From Rhodanobacteraceae bacterium (GTDB lineage: Bacteria > Acidobacteriota > Terriglobia > Terriglobales > Acidobacteriaceae): 55,227 nt of DNA. The position numbers and the translations under genes are program-made. This document shows, one piece after another, positions 1 to 8,659 of the stretch (the first letter of the stretch is position 1; each line of letters begins with the position of its first letter). Location of the stretch: assembly GCA_903970285.1 (NCBI GenBank), contig CAJCHN010000108.1, positions 1-55,227 of the forward strand, read 5' to 3'. The notes under the pieces are model-generated. The model saw nothing but the letters and a program-made list of their open reading frames with translations. It did not search any database and was not told the origin of the DNA.

Positions 1-523
1 GGCCCCAGCGCGGGTCGCGGAAGATGTTGATGTTCGGCGACCAGATGGTCAGGCCATAGTAGATATCGAAGTTGCCATGACGCACCGCTTCACTGTGCTT
101 GGCGCGTGCCTCCACCGAGATGGTCTCGGCCACCTGGTGCAGCAGCGGCGTATCCCACGTCGCGGCCAGCCCGATCGCCTGCGGGAACATGGTCGAGTAG
201 CCCGACCGCGCACTGCCGTGCAGACCCTCGTTCCAGTAGTCGTACGCCGGAATCCCCAGCCGCGGAATTGCCGCAGCGTGATTCTGCATCTGCGAGACCT
301 TCTCCTCCAGCGTCATCTGCGCGACCAGCTTCGCCACCCGCGCCGCGCGTTCCTCATCCGGATCGAGCTGCACCGGCTTTGGATAACCGCCGGCACCGGC
401 ACCCGACGTTTGCGCCACGCCGCGTCCCGGCGCAGCCGCCAGCGGCAGCAGCATCGTCCAGCAGATCGTCTTCAGGCAGAGTTGCGAGTCAGCAACCCGA
501 AAGGAACGGAGAAATCGCTTCAT
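1..523 (-). CDS. Glycoside hydrolase family 3 (beta-glucosidase/beta-xylosidase type), N-terminal part
   Basis: Read on the minus strand from the ATG at 523, the frame stays open to the window edge (174 residues seen, C-terminus outside). Residues 1 to about 38 look like a signal peptide ending near GVAQ. A GH3 N-terminal domain follows, with MTLEEKVSQM, the substrate-loop motif YWNEGLHG and the strongly conserved WSPNINIFRDPRWG. These are hallmarks of the exported GH3 branch containing bacterial and plant beta-xylosidases/arabinosidases and beta-glucosidases, which release terminal sugars from oligosaccharides. The nucleophile Asp would lie beyond the edge, so substrate cannot be narrowed. 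It is divergent from the GH95 gene, with 173 bp between the starts, suggesting shared control of a glycan-use locus. Confidence 0.9.
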   Translation of the reverse strand, partial: MKRFLRSFRVADSQLCLKTICWTMLLPLAAAPGRGVAQTSGAGAGGYPKPVQLDPDEERAARVAKLVAQMTLEEKVSQMQNHAAAIPRLGIPAYDYWNEGLHGSARSGYSTMFPQAIGLAATWDTPLLHQVAETISVEARAKHSEAVRHGNFDIYYGLTIWSPNINIFRDPRWG

Positions 524-656
524 AAAGGGGGTACCAGGCAGCCATTGCATGCAATTCTCAAACCGCGCAGAGCCCGGTACTGAGTCCCCAACACTGTAGG
601 TGCTGGGACCCTCAATGGGCAAGCCCAAAATCGCCAAACCCGTTGATTAAAGCGAA

Positions 657-686
657 TTAACTCTACATGCTTTCATGGTGTATAAC
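657..686 (+). promoter_or_regulatory. Probable promoter of the GH95 gene, nearly leaderless
   Basis: TTAACT (657-662) and TATAAC (681-686) are separated by 18 bp. The chosen ATG at 697 starts 10 nt after the -10 box, so the transcript would have only a few untranslated bases. The rest of 524-656 is spacer shared with the divergent GH3 gene, and I see no clear operator in it. Confidence 0.4.
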
Positions 687-696
687 TTCGGGAACG

Positions 697-3177
697 ATGA
701 AGCCCTCCGCGCTTGCGCTCACCTTGCTGCTCGCTGCGCCAGCCTCGCCCCAGCAGGCGCTCGATGCCCGGCAGCCATCCTCGCTTCTCCTCTGGTACCA
801 GAGGCCCGCCGCGCAGTGGCACGAAGCCCTGCCAATCGGCAATGGACGGCTCGGCGCCATGGTCTTCGGCGGAGCCAACTCAACCGCCAACAATGGCGAT
901 TCGCAAACCGAATCCGACAATGCCGCCATTGCCGACGGCTCGCACACTCGCCCGCAGGACGAACACCTGCAGTTGAACGAGGACACCGTATGGCAGGGCG
1001 ACCGTGCCAATCGCCTCAACCCCGAAGCCGGCCAGGCTGTTCCCGAAATCCGCCGGCTGCTCTTGGCGGGCGATGACGCCAGCATCACCCAGGCCGAAAA
1101 GCTCGCCGAAGACGATCTCATCGACATCCCCAAACAGCTGCCCAGCTACTCCACCCTCGGGGACCTCTATCTCCGCTCCACCGGCCAGTCCACTGCCACC
1201 GGCTACCGCCGCCAGCTCGATCTCGCCACCGGCGTCGTCCGTGTCACCTACACCAGCAACGGCGTGCATTACACCCGCGAGATCTTCGCCTCGACCGTCG
1301 ACCACGTGCTCGTCGTCCACCTCAGCGCAGACCATCCGCGCAGCATCGGCTTCACCGCGGCCATGGATCGGCCGTCCGACTTCGTGGCCGGCTCGCACGG
1401 CAATCGTCTCACCCTCGATCCCGGCTTCGGCCACAAGGGCGCCATCCACTTCCACGCCGAGGTCGAAGTCCTTCCTTCCGGCGGCGCGCTCAGCAGCGAT
1501 GGCAAGACCCTCACCGTCGCCAACGCCGACTCCGTCACCTTGCTCATCGCCGCCGCCACCGACTTCAAAGGTGGCCCTTTTACGGGTAGCGACCCCACCG
1601 CCGCCACCGCGGCCACGCTCGCCGCAGCCGCGCCCCAGAGCTTTGCCACGCTGAAGCGCTCCGCCATCGACGATCATGCCCGCTTCTTCAATCGCGTCCA
1701 GCTTCACCTCGGCGACGGTCCCGATCCACGCGCCTCCATTCCCACCGACGAACGCCTGCGCCAGGCCTCTGCCGGCGCCGGCGATCCCGGCCTTGCCGCG
1801 CTCTACTTCCAGTACGGCCGCTACCTGCTGATCGCCAGCAGTCGTCCTGGAGGCCTCCCCGCCAATCTTCAGGGACTGTGGGCCTCCGGCGTCGAAAACC
1901 AGTGGGGCTCCAAATACACCATCAACATCAACCTGGAGATGAACTACTGGCTGGCCGAGGTCGGCAACCTCTCCGAACTCCACCAGCCCCTGTTCGACCT
2001 GATCGATATGCTGCGCACCCCCGGAAGCGGCACCGGCCAGGCGGTCGCGCAGCTGTACTATCACTCCGCCGGCTTCATGGCCCACCACAATACCGACATC
2101 TGGGGCGACGCCGTCCCCATCGACGGCTACCGCTGGGGCATCTGGCCGATGGGTGCTGCCTGGCTCACCCTCCACGCCTGGGACCACTACGACTACACCG
2201 GCGACCGCGCCTTCCTGGCCGCACGCGCCTACCCGCTGCTCAAGGCCAACGTTGAGTTCTTCCTCGACTACCTCACCCCGGACGGCCACGGCCACCTCGT
2301 AACCGGCCCCTCGCTCTCACCTGAAAACAGCTACAAACTTCCCGATGGCTCCGAACACTCGCTGGTCATGGGCCCCACCATGGACATCGAGATTCTGCGC
2401 GCGCTCTTCGATCGCTTCACCCGCGCCGCCACCATCCTCAACCAGGATTTCGCTCTGCGCAATCGCGTTCAGTCCGCCATCGCCAGGCTTCCGCCCTTTC
2501 AGATCGGCCGCTTCGGCCAGTTGCAGGAGTGGCCGCAGGACTACACCGAAGCCGAGCCCGGCCACCGCCATATCTCGCACATCTGGGCGCTCTTCCCGGA
2601 TGACCAGATCTCCGTCGCCCATACCCCCGCGCTGGCGCAGGCCCTGCGCGTCACCCTCGAGCGCCGCCTCGCCGCCGGGGGCGGCCAGACCGGCTGGTCG
2701 CGCGCCTGGGTCATCAACGACTGGACCCGCTTCCACGAAGGCGACAAAGCCTACGACAGCCTGCAGGTCCTGCTGCGCCAGTCCACCTACCCTAACCTGC
2801 TCGACGACTGCCCGCCCGGCCCGGTCTTCCAGATCGACGGAAACCTCGGCGGAGCCACCGGCATCGCCAACATGCTCGTCCACTCCACCGATCTCGCAGG
2901 CACACCCGAAATCGAGTTCCTGCCCGCGCTTCCCTCCGCCTGGCCGGATGGCGACTTCTCCGGCCTGCGCACCCGCGGCGGCGGCACTCTCAGCCTGCGC
3001 TGGACCAACGGAAAAGCTGTCTCCGCCACGCTGCAGACCAGCTTCGCCAACACGCTCACCCTCATCCCCCCGCCCCACCAGCAGATCGCCGCCATCCTCG
3101 ACGGCACCCGCAAACTGCCGTCAACCATCAGCCTTAGCGCGCTCCCGAACAGGACCTACACCGTTCTTTTTGAGTAG
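697..3177 (+). CDS. Glycoside hydrolase family 95, exported alpha-L-fucosidase-type enzyme
   Basis: 826 residues from the ATG at 697. An in-frame ATG at 667 exists, but starting at 697 gives a clean signal peptide (MKPSALALTLLLAAPASPQQ). Family marks: the N-terminal beta-domain motif ALPIGNGRLGAMVFGG, LQLNEDTVWQG, the catalytic-barrel Asn motif NINLEMNYW, SLSPENSY (contains the likely general-acid Glu), and QIDGNLGG (contains the Asp that works with Asn on the water). GH95 enzymes are inverting fucosidases/galactosidases that cut terminal alpha-1,2-fucose or alpha-L-galactose from plant xyloglucan, mucin-like or microbial glycans. Length is normal for the family. The product should act in the periplasm or outside the cell together with the GH3 enzyme. 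Exact substrate is not readable. Confidence 0.93.
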   Translation: MKPSALALTLLLAAPASPQQALDARQPSSLLLWYQRPAAQWHEALPIGNGRLGAMVFGGANSTANNGDSQTESDNAAIADGSHTRPQDEHLQLNEDTVWQGDRANRLNPEAGQAVPEIRRLLLAGDDASITQAEKLAEDDLIDIPKQLPSYSTLGDLYLRSTGQSTATGYRRQLDLATGVVRVTYTSNGVHYTREIFASTVDHVLVVHLSADHPRSIGFTAAMDRPSDFVAGSHGNRLTLDPGFGHKGAIHFHAEVEVLPSGGALSSDGKTLTVANADSVTLLIAAATDFKGGPFTGSDPTAATAATLAAAAPQSFATLKRSAIDDHARFFNRVQLHLGDGPDPRASIPTDERLRQASAGAGDPGLAALYFQYGRYLLIASSRPGGLPANLQGLWASGVENQWGSKYTININLEMNYWLAEVGNLSELHQPLFDLIDMLRTPGSGTGQAVAQLYYHSAGFMAHHNTDIWGDAVPIDGYRWGIWPMGAAWLTLHAWDHYDYTGDRAFLAARAYPLLKANVEFFLDYLTPDGHGHLVTGPSLSPENSYKLPDGSEHSLVMGPTMDIEILRALFDRFTRAATILNQDFALRNRVQSAIARLPPFQIGRFGQLQEWPQDYTEAEPGHRHISHIWALFPDDQISVAHTPALAQALRVTLERRLAAGGGQTGWSRAWVINDWTRFHEGDKAYDSLQVLLRQSTYPNLLDDCPPGPVFQIDGNLGGATGIANMLVHSTDLAGTPEIEFLPALPSAWPDGDFSGLRTRGGGTLSLRWTNGKAVSATLQTSFANTLTLIPPPHQQIAAILDGTRKLPSTISLSALPNRTYTVLFE

Positions 3178-3249
3178 CCACGAATCGGCCTCAGGCGTGG
3201 CGTGCGACATTCCGAACAGGCACGTCCGGCCTCCGTGTTAGATTTCCTC

Positions 3250-3759
3250 ATGGGTCCCCAGAAAACAGCCGACGAGCTGCTGATGGCGGACATCATCCGC
3301 TACACCGCTCGCACCCTCGACACCGCAACCCCGGTGCCGTTCGGCGCACTCATCGCCGAAACCGCCTCCGGCAAGCCATTTCTGCGCGCCATCAACGCCG
3401 TCCGCCAGGAGAACGACCCCAGCTCTCACGCCGAGCTGCGCGCCGTGCGCAAGGCCACCCGCAAGCTGCGGCGAACCAGCCTCAAGGGCTACACCCTCTA
3501 CACCACCTGCGAACCCTGTCCCATGTGCATGGCCAACGCGCTCTGGGCCGGGCTCGACCGTCTGGTCTTCGCCGCCACCATCGCCGACGCCACCCGCCAC
3601 TGCAGGCAGATCCACGTTCCCGCCGAAGAGATCAACCGCCGCAGCGACATGCCGCTCCAACTCGCGGGACCCATCCTGCGCGACCAGGCATACCAACTCT
3701 TTACCCATCCCAACATGCTCGCAGTCTTCGCCACCTGGAACCCCAAACCCCCGGGCTGA
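3250..3759 (+). CDS. Zinc-dependent nucleoside/guanine-type deaminase
   Basis: 169 residues from ATG 3250; an upstream in-frame start at 3202 has no supporting signal. The cytidine-deaminase fold is clear: SSHAELRA supplies the zinc His and proton-shuttling Glu, and TCEPCPMCMANALWAG supplies the PCxxC zinc cysteines. This subgroup includes guanine deaminases (GuaD type), tRNA adenosine deaminases and riboflavin-type deaminases. The length, about 10 residues longer than TadA, and the neighbouring amidohydrolases favour a catabolic base or nucleoside deaminase over tRNA editing, but that is inference. It is the first gene of the rightward catabolic run, 73 bp upstream of the FAD oxidoreductase gene. 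Confidence 0.82.
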   Translation: MGPQKTADELLMADIIRYTARTLDTATPVPFGALIAETASGKPFLRAINAVRQENDPSSHAELRAVRKATRKLRRTSLKGYTLYTTCEPCPMCMANALWAGLDRLVFAATIADATRHCRQIHVPAEEINRRSDMPLQLAGPILRDQAYQLFTHPNMLAVFATWNPKPPG

Positions 3760-3771
3760 TGCCTCAACTCG

Positions 3772-3815
3772 CGTCCCTTCGCGGCCGTTCCTTTGCGTCC
3801 TTAGCGTTCGTCTTG
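3772..3815. repeat. Degenerate GCGTCC-type interspersed repeat relic
   Basis: The short gap before the FAD oxidoreductase gene contains loosely repeated 6-12 bp words (GCGTCCCTTCGCGG, CCTTTGCGTCCTTAGCG). On the other strand they read as CGCAAAGG/CGCTAAGG words. Such low-copy word arrays occur between genes in many bacterial genomes. I see only about three imperfect copies here. Confidence 0.35.
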
Positions 3816-3832
3816 CCTTTGCTGGAGCCCCC

Positions 3833-5200
3833 ATGACCCCAGACGACCTCGAAGCCCTCACCCTCTGCATCGCCAGCCCCACTCGCCTCATCACCCAGCC
3901 GCAGACCGTTCAGCGCCTCTCGCGCGACTTCTATTGGTACTCCCCGGTCCTCAAGAAGCTGCTCGACGACAAGCTGGCCGAGGCCGTTGTTCAGCCCATC
4001 TCCACCGGCGAAGTTGTCGCGGTTCTGCGCACCTGCTACCGGCGCCGCATCCCGGTCACCGCACGCGGCGCCGGCACCGGCAACTACGGCCAGGCGATTC
4101 CGCTCGAAGGCGGCATCGTCCTCGATCTTGCCGCGATGGACACCATCCACGAGATCACCCCCGATGGCATTGCCATCGCAGGTCCCGGCGTCCGCCTCGG
4201 CGTGCTCGAAACCACTGCGCGCGAAGCAGGCTGGGAGCTCCGCTGCTATCCCAGCACCATCGCCAAGGCCAGTCTTGGCGGTTTCCTGGGTGGAGGCTCG
4301 GGTGGCATCGGCTCCGTCGCCCATGGCGGCCTGCGCGACTTCCAGACCGTTCGCGCGATTGAAGTCGTCACCATGGAGGCCGAGCCCCGCATCGTCCTGC
4401 ACGAAGGCGAAGCCGTCCACGACGTTCTTCACGCATGGGGAACCAACGGCATCATGACAAAAATCTGGCTCGCGCTCGTGCCCGCGGAGGCTTGGGCGCA
4501 GTGCGTCGTCGCCTTTGACACCTTCGACCAGGCTTTCCACTTCAGCGAGAAGATCGCCACCGGCGATGACTGGACCAAGCGCCTGGTCACCGCATTCGAG
4601 TGGCCCATCCCCGCCGCCTTCACGCCCATCGCTGCATGCATGCGCGAGGGCAAAGCCGTGGTCTTCTTCATGATCGCCTCGGCACAGCTCGACATCCTCA
4701 CCGCCGCGGCGCTCGACGCAGGAGGCGAGGTCACCCTGGCCGCCCCCTACACCGGCATCAGGACCCAGCCGCTGCTCTCCGATTACACCTGGAATCACAC
4801 CACCCTCTGGTTCATGAAGTACGATCCGGCCTTCACCTACCTCCAGTGCGGCTTCTCGCCCGGCGAAGCCCGCTCGCAGTTCGCCCGGTTGAAAGCCCGC
4901 TTCGCCGGCGACTTCCTGCTTCACCTCGAATTCATGAAGAACGGCGCGGGGATCGTCATCCCCGGCTCGATTCCGGTGGTGCGCTTCACCACCGAAGAAC
5001 GCCTGAACGAGATGATCGATTTCTGCCGCAGCATCGGCGTCTCCGTCGCCAACCCGCACTCCAACAACGTCGAAGGCGGAGGCCGCTACCGCGAGGACAA
5101 CGTACAGCTCCTGACCAAGTACAGGTACGACCCGCTCGGCCTGCTCAACCCCGGCAAAATGGCAACCTTCAACCCCGCCGAAGTCCCATCCTCTACCTGA
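3833..5200 (+). CDS. FAD-binding oxidoreductase (GlcD/PCMH type)
   Basis: 455 residues from ATG 3833. An FAD-binding PCMH domain covers about residues 40-230. It has the pyrophosphate-contacting stretch VTARGAGTGNYGQ, the G-rich loop GGFLGGGSGGIGS, and GLRDFQTVRAIEVVT. The C-terminal half resembles the cap domain of D-lactate/glycolate-type oxidases and ends in the typical LLNPGKM. The family oxidises hydroxy acids, alcohols or cyclic ureides with FAD. Electrons could go to oxygen, a quinone or a cytochrome. There is no signal peptide, so it is cytoplasmic. It lies between the deaminase and creatininase genes, with 71 bp to the next start. In this company it may oxidise a ring or hydroxy-acid intermediate; substrate unknown. 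Confidence 0.85.
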   Translation: MTPDDLEALTLCIASPTRLITQPQTVQRLSRDFYWYSPVLKKLLDDKLAEAVVQPISTGEVVAVLRTCYRRRIPVTARGAGTGNYGQAIPLEGGIVLDLAAMDTIHEITPDGIAIAGPGVRLGVLETTAREAGWELRCYPSTIAKASLGGFLGGGSGGIGSVAHGGLRDFQTVRAIEVVTMEAEPRIVLHEGEAVHDVLHAWGTNGIMTKIWLALVPAEAWAQCVVAFDTFDQAFHFSEKIATGDDWTKRLVTAFEWPIPAAFTPIAACMREGKAVVFFMIASAQLDILTAAALDAGGEVTLAAPYTGIRTQPLLSDYTWNHTTLWFMKYDPAFTYLQCGFSPGEARSQFARLKARFAGDFLLHLEFMKNGAGIVIPGSIPVVRFTTEERLNEMIDFCRSIGVSVANPHSNNVEGGGRYREDNVQLLTKYRYDPLGLLNPGKMATFNPAEVPSST

Positions 5201-5271
5201 ACCTCTTCTTCTCCATTCCGCAGCGGAGCGGAGGAGACTGACTGCTCTCGGCCCCAAGCTCAAGGAGCTCG

Positions 5272-6066
5272 ATGCAAACCTGGATCCCGCCCGAACGCCA
5301 GCTCGCCAACCTCACCTGGAAGCAGGTCGACGCGCTCGACAAGCAGAAGACGCTGCTCATCCTGCCGACCGCCGCCATCGAGCAGCATGGCCATCACCTG
5401 CCCATCGCCACCGACACCCTCATCAACAACCTGCTGCTCGGCCACGCCTTCCGGCATATCCCCGCCGCCGCGCCCATCTATGCGATGCCTGCGGTCTGCT
5501 ACGGTAAGTCCAACGAACACATCGGCTTCGCGGGCACGATGTCCGTCTCCGCCGCCACCTTCATGGCGGTCCTCCGCGATCTCGGCGCCAGCGTCCACGC
5601 CTCCGGCTTCCACAAGCTCGTGCTCTATAACACCCACGGCGGCAACACCGCGCTCGACGACGTCATGGCCCGCGACCTCCGCGCCGAGTTCGGCCTGCGC
5701 ACCTTCTATCTCTCGGGCGGCGCCGGGGCCGAGTACCCGGGGCTCTCCGCGCAGGAACGCGCCTTCGGCTTCCACGCCAACGAGTGGGAGACCGCCGTCC
5801 TGCTCGCCGCTACGCCTGAACTCGTCCACCCCGACGAGTACACCGTCAACTACATCGCAGACATCCGCCAGCCCAGCCTCCTCAAGCCAGAATTCGCTCC
5901 CGCCACCTTCGCCTGGCTTACCCGCGACATCGCACCTTCCGGCGTCATGGGCGACCCACGCCCGGCCACCGCCGAAAACGGCCGCCTGTGGATCCAGGCC
6001 GCCGCCCTCAAGGTCGCCGAAGCCCTGCTCGCCATGCTCGAATTCGAGGAGTTCGGAAAGCCTTGA
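5272..6066 (+). CDS. Creatininase-family metal-dependent amidohydrolase
   Basis: 264 residues, the usual family length. Signature residues are visible: PTAAIEQHGHHLPIATD carries metal-binding Glu, His and Asp; VLYNTHGGN carries a second His; and GFHANEWETA carries the last Glu. Members hydrolyse creatinine, cyclic amides or formamides (for example the FAPy deformylase ArfB and MftE-type peptidases) using two divalent metals. The stop codon overlaps the TTG start of the next gene (TTGA), indicating translational coupling. Its place beside a deaminase, amidase, formamidase and CocE-type hydrolase supports a ring-opening or deamidation step in a nitrogen-compound pathway. Confidence 0.88.
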   Translation: MQTWIPPERQLANLTWKQVDALDKQKTLLILPTAAIEQHGHHLPIATDTLINNLLLGHAFRHIPAAAPIYAMPAVCYGKSNEHIGFAGTMSVSAATFMAVLRDLGASVHASGFHKLVLYNTHGGNTALDDVMARDLRAEFGLRTFYLSGGAGAEYPGLSAQERAFGFHANEWETAVLLAATPELVHPDEYTVNYIADIRQPSLLKPEFAPATFAWLTRDIAPSGVMGDPRPATAENGRLWIQAAALKVAEALLAMLEFEEFGKP

Positions 6067-7814
6067 TCGACCCCGCTCTCGTCGACTGCGGCAACGGCGT
6101 CACCCTCGAGCGCGGCGTCCGCCTTCGCATGTCCGACGGCGTCACCCTCGTCTCGGACCACTACTACCCGCCCGGCGGCGGCCTCCAGCCCACCCTGCTG
6201 ATGCGCCAGCCCTACGGCCGCGACATCGCCTCCACCGTCGTCTACGCCCATCCCAGCTTCTTCGCCGCCCAGGGCTACAACGTCGTCATCCAGGATGTCC
6301 GCGGCCGCGGCGACTCCGAAGGCGAGTTCTACCCCTTCCGCCACGAAGCCCGCGACGGCTTCGAGACCATCCACCTGCTCCGCCAGCGGCCGGAGTGCAA
6401 CGGCAGACTCGGTATGTACGGCTTCTCCTACCAGGGCACCACCCAGTGGCTGGCCGCCGCCGAACAGCCTGAAGGCCTCCTGTGCATCGCCCCCGCTCAA
6501 ACCGCTCATGACCTGTATAACGGCTGGTTCTACTCCGGAGGCGCGTTGCGACTCGCCTCAACCCTCGGCTGGGGTCTGCAGATGCTCAAGGAAGACGCCC
6601 GCCGCCTGCAGCTCCACGAGGCCAGCGCCCGCCTCGAACGAGCCTGGCAGAACCTGCCTGCGCAATTCCTCGAAACTCCGTACGACCGGCACCCCGCCAT
6701 CCGCTGCGAAGGCCTCCCCACGTACGTCGCCGATTGGTTCGAGCACGACACCCAATCCAGCTACTGGTTCGACCTCGACATCAGCCGCAAGATGCCGCAG
6801 ATCAAGATTCCCGCGCTCCATCTCTCCGGCTGGTACGACACCTATCTCGCCGGCTCCATCGCTGGCTTCCTCGCCGCCTGCACCCACGCCCACCCCGACG
6901 CCCGCGCTCACCAGTATCTGGTAGCCGGCCCGTGGCAGCACATCCCCTGGGGTCAGCGCATCGGTGCCCACGACTTCGGTCCCGCCGTCCACCTCGACAC
7001 CGACGCCCTCCACGTCAGGTTCTTCAACCATTACCTGAAGGATTCCAGCGATTTTATTGACCAGCCCCGCATTCGGCACTTCGCCCTGAACGAAAATCAA
7101 TGGCACACAGCCATGCATTGGCCTCCGAACTCTGAACTTAAAAACTCTGAACTGCTCCCTCTTGAATCCAGCCGTCCGCCCGAACCCGCCCAAAGCCTCA
7201 CCCTCCACCTTCACTCCCGTCGCCGCGCCAACTCCAGCCGCGGCGACGGAACCCTGTCGCCCGAAGCCCCCACCGCCACAGAACCCTCCGACCTCTTCGT
7301 CTTCGATCCCGAAGTCCCGGTCCCCGCACCGGGCGGCCTCGCCAACACTCCCGGCCCCGTCAACCAGGCGCTGCTGGAGCAGGGCAACAACCTGCTCGTC
7401 TACACCTCCGCGCCGCTCGAAACCCGTCTGCACATCTTCGGCCATCCCATCCTCGAACTCCACGCCAGCACCTCCGCCGCACACGCCGACTTCATCGCCA
7501 AGCTCGTCCTCCTCAAGCCGGGCGGCGAAGCCCTCTTCCTCGTCCTCGGCGTCATCCGCAGCAGCCACCGCCCCGACGTTCCCACGCTCCACACCATCCA
7601 GCTCGACCCCACCTCCTGCGTCTTCTTTCCCGGCGACCGCATCCGCCTCGAAATCGCCAGTTCCGCCTATCCGCTCTTCGATCGCAACCCTTCCACCGCC
7701 GTCCCTCCACGGCTCGCATCCCCCTGGAACTGGCGCCGCAGCACCCAGTCCATCCATCACACCCACACCCACCCTTCCAGACTGCATCTTCCCCTCGCAC
7801 AGGAGGCACGATGA
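6063..7814 (+). CDS. CocE/NonD family hydrolase (S15-type alpha/beta hydrolase)
   Basis: 583 residues from TTG 6063. This start is chosen because GAGGAG lies just upstream (about 6048) and the codon overlaps the creatininase stop. The nucleophile motif GMYGFSYQG (Ser near residue 120), the acid region LSGWYDTYLAGS and the His motif VAGPWQH form the catalytic triad of the X-Pro dipeptidyl-peptidase/cocaine-esterase clan. A C-terminal jelly-roll domain (PEPX_C) follows. Family enzymes hydrolyse esters, amides or N-acyl bonds. Around residues 355-370 the product carries the odd stretch NSELKNSELLPLES, encoded by a repeat-like segment (7124-7163) and probably a surface insertion before the C-terminal domain. 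The stop overlaps the ABC ATPase start (ATGA). Confidence 0.88.
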   Translation: MIDPALVDCGNGVTLERGVRLRMSDGVTLVSDHYYPPGGGLQPTLLMRQPYGRDIASTVVYAHPSFFAAQGYNVVIQDVRGRGDSEGEFYPFRHEARDGFETIHLLRQRPECNGRLGMYGFSYQGTTQWLAAAEQPEGLLCIAPAQTAHDLYNGWFYSGGALRLASTLGWGLQMLKEDARRLQLHEASARLERAWQNLPAQFLETPYDRHPAIRCEGLPTYVADWFEHDTQSSYWFDLDISRKMPQIKIPALHLSGWYDTYLAGSIAGFLAACTHAHPDARAHQYLVAGPWQHIPWGQRIGAHDFGPAVHLDTDALHVRFFNHYLKDSSDFIDQPRIRHFALNENQWHTAMHWPPNSELKNSELLPLESSRPPEPAQSLTLHLHSRRRANSSRGDGTLSPEAPTATEPSDLFVFDPEVPVPAPGGLANTPGPVNQALLEQGNNLLVYTSAPLETRLHIFGHPILELHASTSAAHADFIAKLVLLKPGGEALFLVLGVIRSSHRPDVPTLHTIQLDPTSCVFFPGDRIRLEIASSAYPLFDRNPSTAVPPRLASPWNWRRSTQSIHHTHTHPSRLHLPLAQEAR

Positions 7815-8659
7815 GCGACCTGACCCAACCCCTCACCTGCGCTCCCCCCGCATCGCCGCAGACCACGTGCGCAGTCCGCTTCACCCACATCTCCAAACGC
7901 TTTGCCTCCGGTCCGCCCATCCTGCAGAGTCTCTCCGCTGACATTCCAGCCGGCCAGTTCGTCTCCATCATCGGACCGTCCGGCTGCGGCAAATCCACCC
8001 TGCTCAAGCTCGCCGCCGGCCTCACCGCTCCCACCGCCGGCACCGTCGAGATCGACGGCCAGTCCCCCGCCGCCGCCCGCAAATCCATCTCCTTCATCTT
8101 TCAGGATCCCACCCTGCTTCCCTGGCGCACGGTCCGCGAAAACATCGCCCTCGGCCTGGAACTCGCTCATGTCCCCCGCTCCGAGCGCACCCAGATCGCC
8201 AACCAGCAGATCAACCTCGTCAATCTGCAGCACGTCGCCAATCACTACCCGCGTCAGCTCTCCGGCGGCATGAAAATGCGCGTCTCCATCGCCCGCGCGC
8301 TCGCTTCCAGCCCGCGCCTCCTGCTGCTCGACGAGCCCTTCGCCGCACTCGACGAGATCTCCCGCGACCGCCTCAACGAAGAACTCCTTCGCCTGCGCCA
8401 GCAGCAGAGCTGGACTGTCCTCTTCGTCACCCACTCCATCGCCGAAGCCGTCTTTCTCTCCGACCGCATCCTCGTCCTCGCCGCTCATCCCGGACGCCTG
8501 GTGCACGACGTCCCCATCACCCTCCCGCAGCCCCGCACCACCGCGACCCGCGCCTCCGCCGCGTTCGACCGGACCATCGCCGAAGTCTCCCGCACCCTGC
8601 GCCACGTCGAAACCGGCCAGCACGACGCACCCGGCTTACCCCGCGAGGTTCCCCAATGA
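7811..8659 (+). CDS. ABC transporter ATP-binding protein, nitrate/sulfonate/NMT1 class
   Basis: 282 residues with Walker A GPSGCGKSTLL, Q-loop FQDPTLLPWR, signature LSGGMKMRVSIARA and Walker B LLLLDEPFAALDE followed by the switch His (VTHS). The TLLPWRTVREN context is typical of TauB/SsuB/ThiZ-like ATPases that energise import of small nitrogen or sulfur compounds. The gene overlaps both the upstream hydrolase gene and the downstream permease gene by ATGA junctions. The matching binding protein is not next to it but about 6.7 kb downstream at 15311. Confidence 0.93.
   Translation: MSDLTQPLTCAPPASPQTTCAVRFTHISKRFASGPPILQSLSADIPAGQFVSIIGPSGCGKSTLLKLAAGLTAPTAGTVEIDGQSPAAARKSISFIFQDPTLLPWRTVRENIALGLELAHVPRSERTQIANQQINLVNLQHVANHYPRQLSGGMKMRVSIARALASSPRLLLLDEPFAALDEISRDRLNEELLRLRQQQSWTVLFVTHSIAEAVFLSDRILVLAAHPGRLVHDVPITLPQPRTTATRASAAFDRTIAEVSRTLRHVETGQHDAPGLPREVPQ

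Noticed and set aside
880-2295. Long antisense frame across the GH95 gene
   Set aside because: A shadow frame caused by high G+C at third positions; composition is Gly/Val/Ala-rich with no motif, while the sense strand is a full GH95 enzyme.
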